Below are positions 55,634 to 63,112 of a DNA stretch of 64,000 nucleotides, piece after piece; position 1 is the first letter of the stretch; the number at the start of each line of letters is the position of its first letter. This DNA is from CAVZBW01 sp963773635 (GTDB lineage Bacteria > Actinomycetota > Acidimicrobiia > Acidimicrobiales > RAAP-2), in the NCBI GenBank assembly GCA_963773635.1, contig CAVZBW010000007.1:1-64000 (forward strand), read 5' to 3'. The notes below the pieces were generated by a model. That model made no database searches and had not been told where the DNA came from. It saw only the letters and a list, made by a program, of their open reading frames with translations. Both the position numbers and the translations under genes were made by a program.

Positions 55634-55640
55634 CCAATCT

Positions 55641-55910
55641 ATGTGTCGCAACATCACGATCCTCCGCGGCCTGCAGCCGCCGGCCACGGCCGAGGAGATC
55701 GAGGCCGCGGCGCGCCAGTACGTGCGGAAGGTGAGCGGCGTGCAGAAGCCCTCAGCGCGGACGGAACAGGCGTTGGACGAGGCTGTTCGTAGAGTCGCCG
55801 ACGCCACCGCGGAGCTCCTGGCAACCTTGCCGCCTCGCCAGGAGATTCCCCAGACCACGCCTCCGCTGAGACGGATTCGAGTCGCGGGGGCCTCGCCTCA
55901 ACCGGGCTGA
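55641..55910 (+). CDS. DUF2277 family protein
   Basis: An 89-aa protein matching DUF2277: it opens MCRNITILRGLQPPATAEEI and continues AAARQYVRKVSGVQKPS, with helices in EQALDEAVRRVADATAELL. The invariant Cys-Arg-Asn after Met is retained. Function unknown; members are widespread small cytosolic proteins. ATG 55641 follows TAGGGT by seven bases. The helicase gene begins within about 30 bp of its stop. Confidence 0.85.
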   Translation: MCRNITILRGLQPPATAEEIEAAARQYVRKVSGVQKPSARTEQALDEAVRRVADATAELLATLPPRQEIPQTTPPLRRIRVAGASPQPG

Positions 55911-56087
55911 CCTCATCCGGTGTAGTGTGCGAACGTATGTTCGTAGACCTCGCGGCCACGGAAGTGGGAAGTTCTGCCGCGCCGCACGGACGCCGCAGCA
56001 TGGGGTGACGAGCTCGATCCCGCCCGGTGGGATGACGGGCTCGACGACGCGCAGCTGGCGGTCGCCACTCACGGCGAGGGGCCGCTC

Positions 56088-58022
56088 GTGGTGGTCGCAG
56101 GGGCGGGGACCGGCAAGACCCGGGCGCTCATCTCGCGCGTGGCGTGCCTGCTCGATCGAGGCGTGGCGCCCCACAGCATCCTCCTCCTCACCTTCACCCG
56201 CCGTGCGGCCGACGAGATGTTGGCCCGGGCCCTCAACCTGGTGGGCACCAGGGGGGATGGCCGACCTCGAGGTGGCACCTTCCATGCCGTCGCCTACCGG
56301 CATGTCGCCGCACACGCACCCGTCCTCGATCTTCCGGAGGGATTCGGAGTGCTCGATCCGGCGGGTGCGCAGGACCTGATGGACCTCCTGCGCGTCGAGC
56401 AAGGCCTGTCCGGCACGGCGACGAGGTTTCCCCGGCCCGCCACGCTCGTCGATATCTACTCGCGTTGCGTCAACACCCAGCGACCGCTGCGGTCGGTGGT
56501 GCCCGCGGAGTACCCGTGGTGCGCTCCCCACCTCGAGGCGATCGGCGAGCTCTTTCGGAGCTTCACGAGCCGCAAGCGGAGCTCGGCCCTCCTCGACTTC
56601 GACGACCTTCTGCTCTTCTGGCGCGCGCTGCTCGAATCGAGCGAGCTCGGGCCTCAGCTGTCGGATTGCTTTCGGTACGTCCTGGTCGACGAGTACCAGG
56701 ACGTCAACGACGTCCAGGTGGACATCGTGAGGCGGCTTGCGCCCGAGGGCAAAGGTCTCACCGTCGTGGGTGACGAGGCGCAGTGCATCTACGGGTTTCG
56801 TGGCTCGGACCCGCGCCACTTGCGGAACCTGGTCCAATCGTTTCCCGGCGCAGACCTCATCCGACTCGAACGGAACTTCCGCTCTCGCCAGGCTGTCCTC
56901 GACGTGGCCAATGCCGTCCGGCCGGACGCCGGCGCAGACGTCGGCATCCAACTCCGCGGCGATCGGGGGACGGGATCGCGGCCGAGCCTCGTCCGCTGCT
57001 ACGACGCGAACTCGGAGGCGAGGGTCCTCGCGGACTCGATCCTCGAGGCGCATGAGCGAGGTGTCCGACTGCGCGACCAGGCCGTACTGGTACGGGCCGC
57101 TCATCACAGCGATCTCGTGGAGATCGAGCTGTCGGCGCGCAAGGTGCCCTACCGCAAGTACGGGGGCTTGCGCTTCTTGGAGGGGGCGCACGTCAAGGAC
57201 TTCGTCGCCGCGGCGAGGCTGCTCGACAACCCGCGTGACGAGGTCGCCTGGTACCGGATGTTGCGCCTCCACCGCAATATCGGCCCGGCGCGAGCCCAAG
57301 CGCTCGTCGAGATCGTCCGGCTCCCCGGTGCCGACGCGCTGACTCGTTGGCCCGAGCTGGTCGCGGCCGCTCCTCCGTCGACGCGGGCGCGCCTCTCCGC
57401 CTGCCTCGGCGACCTACTCGGGGCGAGGGAGCTGGCCACACCCGGCCGGCGCGCCGAGGCCGTGCTGCGCGCCGTGGCGCCTCTCGTCAAGGAGCGGTAC
57501 CACGATGCCGCAGTCCGGCTCGGCGACCTCGAGCGGCTGGTCGGCGCCGCCTCGGTGGTGGACGACCTCACGGCGTTCCTGGCAGACCTCACCCTCGATC
57601 CCCCCTCGTCGACCGGGGATCTTGCCGGTCCGCCCCACCTGGACGACGACTTCGTCGTCATCTCGACGATCCACTCGGCAAAGGGGCTGGAGTGGCAGAT
57701 CGTCCATCTGCCCCACATGGTCGACGGTGCCGTCCCGATCGACATGGCACTCGGCACGCCGCAAGGCCTGGAGGAGGAAGGCCGACTGCTCTACGTCGCC
57801 GTCACCCGCGCCCGGGACGAGCTGCACCTCTACGCACCGTTGCGCATGCCGCATCACCGCCACGGGCGCGACGACCGCCACAGCTTGGCGCCGCTCAGCC
57901 GGTTCCTCGACGAACGTGTCCGGTCGACCCTCGAGGTCGTCGAGGAGAAGTCGAGGACGCATCCCGTCGAGGCGGTGAGCGCAGAGCGCGTACCCGTCGA
58001 TCTCGACCCTCTGTGGGATTGA
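56088..58022 (+). CDS. UvrD/Rep-like superfamily I DNA helicase, N-terminus apparently frameshifted
   Basis: ATP-dependent 3'-5' helicase, at least 644 aa. Motif I VVVAGAGTGKTRAL, motif II VLVDEYQDVND, motif III VVGDEAQCIYGFRGSD, motif IV LERNFRSR, motif V STIHSAKGLEW and motif VI YVAVTRARDELHL are complete. GTG 56088 begins at motif I, but the frame runs upstream to about 55949 and encodes LDDAQLAVATHGEGPL, the usual Q-motif region, without a start codon. An ATG at 55937, eight bases after TAGTGT, is in the other frame; one surplus base between would join them. Shorter than PcrA/UvrD (about 720), lacking the long C-terminal tail; role in repair is inferred. Confidence 0.85.
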   Translation: MVVAGAGTGKTRALISRVACLLDRGVAPHSILLLTFTRRAADEMLARALNLVGTRGDGRPRGGTFHAVAYRHVAAHAPVLDLPEGFGVLDPAGAQDLMDLLRVEQGLSGTATRFPRPATLVDIYSRCVNTQRPLRSVVPAEYPWCAPHLEAIGELFRSFTSRKRSSALLDFDDLLLFWRALLESSELGPQLSDCFRYVLVDEYQDVNDVQVDIVRRLAPEGKGLTVVGDEAQCIYGFRGSDPRHLRNLVQSFPGADLIRLERNFRSRQAVLDVANAVRPDAGADVGIQLRGDRGTGSRPSLVRCYDANSEARVLADSILEAHERGVRLRDQAVLVRAAHHSDLVEIELSARKVPYRKYGGLRFLEGAHVKDFVAAARLLDNPRDEVAWYRMLRLHRNIGPARAQALVEIVRLPGADALTRWPELVAAAPPSTRARLSACLGDLLGARELATPGRRAEAVLRAVAPLVKERYHDAAVRLGDLERLVGAASVVDDLTAFLADLTLDPPSSTGDLAGPPHLDDDFVVISTIHSAKGLEWQIVHLPHMVDGAVPIDMALGTPQGLEEEGRLLYVAVTRARDELHLYAPLRMPHHRHGRDDRHSLAPLSRFLDERVRSTLEVVEEKSRTHPVEAVSAERVPVDLDPLWD

Positions 58023-58049
58023 CCTTGCGGGGACTTCGCGGCCCAGGAT

Positions 58050-58074
58050 CGACGGCCCCGAATCGGGGCCGTCG
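58050..58074. terminator. Strong bidirectional hairpin
   Basis: An 11-bp perfect stem (CGACGGCCCCG with CGGGGCCGTCG) and three-base AAT loop between the convergent helicase and amidohydrolase genes. Confidence 0.75.
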
Positions 58075-58080
58075 CAGGCG

Positions 58081-59214
58081 TTATGCGAGCAGCCCGGCGA
58101 CGTTGTCGTGGAAGAAGCCCTTGGCGTCGTGGTCGGGACCGTTGCTGGCGGCGTAGTCCTCGATCGGTGTGTCCGTCCCTTCCGAGTGCGGGTAGTCGCT
58201 GCAACACATGAACAGGTCACCCGCGGCGCCCATGAGCCGGGCCGGCAGCTCGTAGGAAAACGAGGAGACCCGCACCTGGCGCCGAAAGTACTCACTCGGG
58301 CGCAGGTCGAGGTCGGCCGGCGATCGGCCGTTGAGCGACGAGGTGAATTCCCAACCCCCGTCCAGCATCCTCAGGTACTGGGGAACCCAGATCGAAGAGA
58401 GTTCGACGATCCCGATGCGGAGGTCCGGGTGTCGTTGCAGCACACCGTTGATGATGAGGTCCGTCACCGCGACGGCCGGAGGCACCCAGAGGAAGATGGA
58501 CTCGAGCGCGGAGATGGCGACGTCTTCGGGATCGCCGTAAAAGGCCTCGTCGAGTAGGCGGGGTTGGTCGGCCACGTGGAACAGTGGGGTGACGCCGTGA
58601 TCGACGAAGGCGGACCACAGCCGGTCGTGCTCCGGGTGGGAGAGCGGGCGACCGGCGACTGCGGCCGGAGCGATCATCCCGAGGTGCACCCCCGCCTTGG
58701 AGATCGTCGCGAGCTCCGCCTCGAGCCAGGCAGGGTCGGTGAGGGTGAGATGCGCGACCGGGTGCAGACGACCGAGTCCCTGGCTCGACACGGTGGCGCA
58801 CCAGCGGTTCCAGGCGCCCATGTTGGCGGTCAGGGCCGTCGGGTGACCCGACAGGCGCCGCTCCCAGAGCAGGCCGAAATTGGGAAAGAGCACGGCCCCC
58901 TCGAGGCCCATCGCCGTCAGCTGCTCGAGGCGGGCGGCCGGGTCCCAGTACTCGGGCGGGAGCTCGTCGTCGTAGGCGTACTCCGGTGGAAGTCCCTGGC
59001 GGGCGCGCTCGTGGTGGCGCCCCAGGGCGGCGGTGTCGTGCGGTCGTTGCACGTCGGCCAGGCTCAGTCGCTGCCCTCGCCAGGTGAGCCAGGCGTAGCC
59101 GATCTCGTCGTCGACGATCGCCAGCGCCTCCTCTCGAGCCGCCGGGTCGACGTGATCGGCCCAGAGCGATCGGGTCTCGTAGAGGTGCTGGTCCGAATCG
59201 ATGACGTTCGTCAT
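58081..59214 (-). CDS. Amidohydrolase 2 family metal-dependent hydrolase
   Basis: TIM-barrel protein of 377 aa. Metal ligands: D-x-H in VIDSDQHLYE, His in PLFHVADQP and Asp in MCCSDYPHSEG. Similar to the ACMSD-like enzyme at 24053-25129 but distinct in length and loops; the reaction is unknown. ATG 59214 is seven bases after TAGAGT on the minus strand (leaderless). Ends at a strong shared terminator. Confidence 0.8.
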   Translation of the reverse strand: MTNVIDSDQHLYETRSLWADHVDPAAREEALAIVDDEIGYAWLTWRGQRLSLADVQRPHDTAALGRHHERARQGLPPEYAYDDELPPEYWDPAARLEQLTAMGLEGAVLFPNFGLLWERRLSGHPTALTANMGAWNRWCATVSSQGLGRLHPVAHLTLTDPAWLEAELATISKAGVHLGMIAPAAVAGRPLSHPEHDRLWSAFVDHGVTPLFHVADQPRLLDEAFYGDPEDVAISALESIFLWVPPAVAVTDLIINGVLQRHPDLRIGIVELSSIWVPQYLRMLDGGWEFTSSLNGRSPADLDLRPSEYFRRQVRVSSFSYELPARLMGAAGDLFMCCSDYPHSEGTDTPIEDYAASNGPDHDAKGFFHDNVAGLLA

Positions 59215-59253
59215 CGGATCCACTCTAGGTCGCGCCCAAGAGAGAGGCACCTG

Positions 59254-59535
59254 TCAGTCGCTGCGCCGCTCCTCTTCGCGTGAGACCCCGAGGGACTGGT
59301 CGAGCCAGTCGGCCTCGTCGGACGAGTCGGCTGCCTCGCCCCGGACCAGTGGGCGGGCGATGAACTGGTCCTCCTCTGCCAGCTCGTCCTGCTCGAGCAC
59401 GTCGGCCTCCGGTCGGTCGGCGCCTCCGATCGATCGGATGTGCTCCTCGACGCTCCCACCCTCCGCGGGCTCGTCCTGCTCGAGACGATCGGCTTCGGGC
59501 ACGGGGTCGGCCCTTGGCACCGCTCGGTCCTCCAT
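59254..59535 (-). CDS. Small acidic repeat protein
   Basis: A 93-aa highly acidic protein with a duplicated motif (PEADRLEQDEPAE about 12-24, PEADVLEQDELAE about 42-54) and a C-terminal DSSDEADWLDQSLG. No family is recognised; it is likely disordered. AGGAGG precedes ATG 59535 by nine bases. It lies 39 bp upstream of the amidohydrolase start on the same strand, but that gene has its own promoter. Confidence 0.6.
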   Translation of the reverse strand: MEDRAVPRADPVPEADRLEQDEPAEGGSVEEHIRSIGGADRPEADVLEQDELAEEDQFIARPLVRGEAADSSDEADWLDQSLGVSREEERRSD

Positions 59536-59754
59536 CGTGAAAGGCCTCCTCTCGCACCCGTCTCCGCGGGCTCCGGCCACAGTGACCCTTGCGGCAGGGC
59601 GCCGGTAGGGCCGTTGGTCCCCCGGAGCTCGGTCGACGCTCACGGGGAGGCGCTCGCCTACGATGCGGATGCCGGGTCCGATCTTCGCGGCGCCGGCGCC
59701 GGGCCAGCAAGGGGGGTTCGTCGACATCATGGGCAAGTGGAGAGCCAAGCGCAG

Positions 59755-60831
59755 ATGGGGCCACCACCGGTGCCGTCGGGGCGCGGCGTGACGACGCTGC
59801 ACGAGGGCCGCTCCGTCCAGGATGACGGCCAGGCACCCATACCTCCGGTCGAGCGGGTGCGTCCCGGCCTGTGGAGCATCCCCGTCCCCCTGCCCAACAA
59901 CTCGCTGCGCTACGTGCTCGTCTACCTGTTCGAGACCGACCGGGGCCCGTACCTCATCGATGCCGGTTGGAACACCGACGAGGCCTTTGGCGCCCTGCGA
60001 GACGGCGTCGAGACCGCCGGCTGTCGGTTGAACGACGTCCAGGGCGTCCTCGTCACCCACATCCATCCGGACCACTACGGGCTGGCGGGCCGGATCCGCG
60101 CCGAGTCGGGGGCCTGGGTGGCCCTGCATCCCGCCGACGCCGAGCTGATCCGCGAGCGCTACGACGAGCCCGACGACCTTCTCGAGCGGGTGGCCACGAT
60201 GCTCCGGCGCGTCGGCGCCCCGGCCGAGGAGCTCGACAGCCTCAAGCTGGCCGCCATGCCGCTGCGTCCGATGGTCGAGACCGTTGCCCCCGACGTCCTC
60301 CTCGAGGACGGCGCGCAGCCGGAGGTGCCGGGCTGGGACCTGCGCGCCATCTGGACGCCGGGCCACTCGCCTGGCCACCTCTGCTTCTGGGAGGGGCGCA
60401 ACGAGGTGATGCTCTCGGGCGACCATGTGCTGCCGAGGATCACGCCCAACATTCCGTTTCATCCGCAGGCCGGGGTCAACCCACTGCGCGACTACCTGCG
60501 GTCGCTCGACAAGCTCGATGCCTATGTTCCCGACGAGGTGTTGCCGGCGCACGAGCATCGCTTCGCGGACCTTGGGACGCGGCTCGAGGAGTTGCGCCAG
60601 CACCATCGGGATCGATTCGCCGAGGTGTTGGCCGCGATCGATGGGGGTGCACGGACGGCCTGGGACATCGCCTCGAAGATGGCATGGTCGCGTCCGTGGG
60701 CAGAGATCGCCGGTTACATGCGTCGCGCCGCGGTCGGCGAGACCATGGCGCACCTCCGTCTGTTGCAGGACGAGGGATGGGTGACCGTCCAGGACGGCGA
60801 GCCCTCTACGTGGTCTCGGACGGACGGCTGA
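59755..60831 (+). CDS. MBL-fold metallo-hydrolase
   Basis: Metallo-beta-lactamase-fold enzyme of up to 358 aa. Binuclear metal motif VLVTHIHPDHYGLAG (H-x-H-x-D-H), third His in WTPGHSPGHLCFW, Asp in MLSGDHVLP and a last His in VLPAHEH. A helical C-terminal domain of about 80 residues follows (HHRDRFAEVLAAIDGGARTA), as in glyoxalase II/RNase Z-like groups. Substrate unknown (thioester or lactone likely). ATG 59755 is after GGAGAG; GTG 59788 is an alternative that still keeps the fold. Within the 219 bp before it nothing certain is seen. Confidence 0.85.
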   Translation: MGPPPVPSGRGVTTLHEGRSVQDDGQAPIPPVERVRPGLWSIPVPLPNNSLRYVLVYLFETDRGPYLIDAGWNTDEAFGALRDGVETAGCRLNDVQGVLVTHIHPDHYGLAGRIRAESGAWVALHPADAELIRERYDEPDDLLERVATMLRRVGAPAEELDSLKLAAMPLRPMVETVAPDVLLEDGAQPEVPGWDLRAIWTPGHSPGHLCFWEGRNEVMLSGDHVLPRITPNIPFHPQAGVNPLRDYLRSLDKLDAYVPDEVLPAHEHRFADLGTRLEELRQHHRDRFAEVLAAIDGGARTAWDIASKMAWSRPWAEIAGYMRRAAVGETMAHLRLLQDEGWVTVQDGEPSTWSRTDG

Positions 60832-60925
60832 GGCGGTTACGTAGACTCTTCTGCCCAGGCTCCGACGGCCTCCGACGCCCGGCCCGCGAGCTCGACCAGA
60901 ATCCTCGTCGGTTCGGGAGGTAGCA

Positions 60926-63085
60926 GTGGCGATCGGTATCAGCGAAGCTCACGTCGACCTGGCCAAGGTGGTGCGTTCCTTTCTCGAGGGAGAGGACGCT
61001 CAGGGGGCCGCGATCGCTCTGCTCGACAGCGTCGAGGAGCCCGTGCCTCCGTTTTGGGGGGCGATGGCGGAACTGGGTTGGCTGGGCATCCACGTCCCCG
61101 AGGCCGAGGGCGGTGCCGGCTACGGGCTCGCCGAGCTGCTGGTCGTGGTCGAGGAGCTGGGTCGCGCACTCGCACCCGGCCCGTTCCTTCCGACGGTCCT
61201 CGTCTCGGCCCTCGTCGCCGCCCGCGGGGATGATGCACAACGGGCCCGCTGGCTACCCTCGCTGGTGGACGGCTCCCGGTGCGGGGCCCTGGGTCTACGC
61301 GGTGGGGTGACGAGCGATGGAGGACGTCTCTCGGGCGAGGCGATCGTCCTCGGCGGTGGTCTCGCCGGCGCCCTGGCTCTCGTGGTCGGAGACGACGTCG
61401 TCGTCGTCGAGCCGTCGACCCCCGGAGTCGCCGTTCGCCCCGCCCCCTCGATGGATCTCACCCGTCGCTCGGCCGTGGTCACGCTGCGCGAGTTCGCGAT
61501 ATCGGATGGTGACGTACTGGAGGGCGGTGCGGAGCACGCGCTGGCGCTCGGCCGGACCCTCGTCGCCGCCGAGGCGGTCGGGGGAGCACGCCGCTGCGTG
61601 GAGATGGCGACCGCGTACGCCAAGGAGCGACAGCAGTTCGGACGCCCGATCGCCATGTTCCAGGCGGTCAAGCACCACTGCGCGAACATGCTGGTGGACG
61701 CCGAGATGGCGACGGCGGCCGTGTGGGACGCGGGCAGGGCATCGGCGGGCGCCGACCCGGAGCAATTCCGGCTCGCGGCAGCCGTGTGCGCGGGTCGAGC
61801 GCTGCCCGCCTTCGTCCGCAACGCCGAGCTCAACATCCAGGTCCACGGAGGAATCGGGTTTACCTGGGAGCATCTCGGTCACGTTCTGCTGCGGCGGGCC
61901 GTTGCCCTGGCCTCGGTGGTCGACGCCGCCGAGGCGCACGACGACGTCGCCCGACGATCCCTGCGGGGTGTCGTCCGCGATCACCACCTCGACCTGCCCC
62001 CCGAGGCGGAGGCCTACAGGCCCGAGACGAGACGGGCCGCCGAAGCGTTTGCCGGCCTCGAGGGGACCGCCCTCCGGACCCGACTGATCGAGACCGGCTA
62101 CGTCCAGCCCCATTGGCCCCGGCCGTGGGGTCGAGAGGCCTCGGCCCTGGAGCAGCTCGTGATCGACGAGGAGTTCGCCCGGGCGCGAGTGCGGCGACCC
62201 GAGTACGGCATCACGGGGTGGGTGATCCTCACGCTGATCCAGCACGGATCCGCCGATCAGGTCGAGCGATTGGTCCGTCCCACCCTCGAGGGAGCGTTGG
62301 TGTGGTGCCAGCTCTTTAGTGAGCCCGACGCCGGATCGGACGCCGCGGGCATCCGGACCCGGGGTGAGCGGGTCGATGGCGGCTGGCTCGTGACCGGCCA
62401 AAAGGTCTGGACCAGCGGCGCCCAGCTGAGCCAGCGGGGGCTGGTCACCGTCCGGACCGACCCGAGCAAGCCAAAGCATGCCGGCATCTCGACGATGGTG
62501 GTCGACATGCAGGCGGAGGGCGTCGAGGTCCGCCCCCTCCGCGAGGCGACAGGCAACTCCCTTTTCAACGAGGTCTTCTTCAACGAGGTGTTCGTGCCCG
62601 ACGACGACGTCGTCGGGGCGGTCGACGACGGTTGGACAGTCGCGAGGGCCACGCTGGGAAACGAGCGGGTCAGCATCGGAGGTGGTTCCGGAACCGGCCC
62701 GGCTGCCGAGGCCGTCCGGCTCTATCGGCGGCGCCAGGTGGGCGACCCTGTGCTCGAGCGGGAGCTCGGGACGTTGATCGCCGAGGCTCAGGCCATGCAG
62801 GCGGTGAATCTCCGGCGTGTCGAGCGGGCCGTCGTGGGAGGGGGACCCGGACCGGAGGGCAACGTGACCAAGCTGCTCTCTGCGGAGCACGCCCAGCGAG
62901 TGAGCGACTTTCGAAGGCGGATGATCGGGGGGGAGGCTGCGCTCATGGAGGGCGACGGGCTGACCGTCGGCGTGCCGGTGCTCTTTTGTCGGGCCCTCAC
63001 GATCGCGGGGGGTACCTCGGAGATCGGCCGCAACCAGATCGGCGAGCGGATCTTGGGCCTGCCGCGCGATCCGCTCGTCAAGTAG
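60926..63085 (+). CDS. Fused two-domain acyl-CoA dehydrogenase
   Basis: A 719-aa protein formed by two acyl-CoA dehydrogenase domains. Domain 1 (about 1-345): ELGWLGIHVPEAEGGAGYGL, RQQFGRPIAMFQAVKHHCAN and VHGGIGFTWEHLGH. Domain 2 (about 390-719): LFSEPDAGSDAAGIRTRGER (FAD/substrate), GQKVWTSGAQ, and AGGTSEIGRNQIGERILGLP. Only domain 2 has the full FAD-binding set. Such fusions act as one pseudo-heterodimer, as in mycobacterial FadE34-like enzymes for steroid or branched acyl-CoA; substrate is inferred only. GTG 60926 follows GGAGG by five bases. Convergent with an acyl-CoA synthetase. Confidence 0.88.
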   Translation: MAIGISEAHVDLAKVVRSFLEGEDAQGAAIALLDSVEEPVPPFWGAMAELGWLGIHVPEAEGGAGYGLAELLVVVEELGRALAPGPFLPTVLVSALVAARGDDAQRARWLPSLVDGSRCGALGLRGGVTSDGGRLSGEAIVLGGGLAGALALVVGDDVVVVEPSTPGVAVRPAPSMDLTRRSAVVTLREFAISDGDVLEGGAEHALALGRTLVAAEAVGGARRCVEMATAYAKERQQFGRPIAMFQAVKHHCANMLVDAEMATAAVWDAGRASAGADPEQFRLAAAVCAGRALPAFVRNAELNIQVHGGIGFTWEHLGHVLLRRAVALASVVDAAEAHDDVARRSLRGVVRDHHLDLPPEAEAYRPETRRAAEAFAGLEGTALRTRLIETGYVQPHWPRPWGREASALEQLVIDEEFARARVRRPEYGITGWVILTLIQHGSADQVERLVRPTLEGALVWCQLFSEPDAGSDAAGIRTRGERVDGGWLVTGQKVWTSGAQLSQRGLVTVRTDPSKPKHAGISTMVVDMQAEGVEVRPLREATGNSLFNEVFFNEVFVPDDDVVGAVDDGWTVARATLGNERVSIGGGSGTGPAAEAVRLYRRRQVGDPVLERELGTLIAEAQAMQAVNLRRVERAVVGGGPGPEGNVTKLLSAEHAQRVSDFRRRMIGGEAALMEGDGLTVGVPVLFCRALTIAGGTSEIGRNQIGERILGLPRDPLVK

Positions 63086-63112
63086 ACGCGGCCCGGGCGG
63101 CTCGCTCGGCGC

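Larger units (their letters stand above)
54984..55640. other. Long, AT-richer intergenic region
   Basis: 657 bp between the Rpf-like gene (minus) and the DUF2277 gene (plus). Noticeable items: a 12-nt UUCG-loop hairpin (AGCC-TTCG-GGCT, 55003-55014) close to the rpf Shine-Dalgarno, an inverted pair GAATGC/GCATTC around 55031-55056, an 8-bp perfect inverted repeat at 55289-55309 and a possible 50-residue ORF at 55204-55356. It probably contains the rpf leader. I tested it by eye for a c-di-AMP riboswitch, which controls many rpf genes, and did not find the conserved core. Confidence 0.5.

Noticed and set aside
59669..59790. Leaderless 38-residue ORF upstream of the MBL gene (TACGAT four bases before its ATG)
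   Set aside because: Spacer too short, peptide ends inside the MBL gene region and has no recognisable features; might mark the true transcription start of the MBL gene instead.
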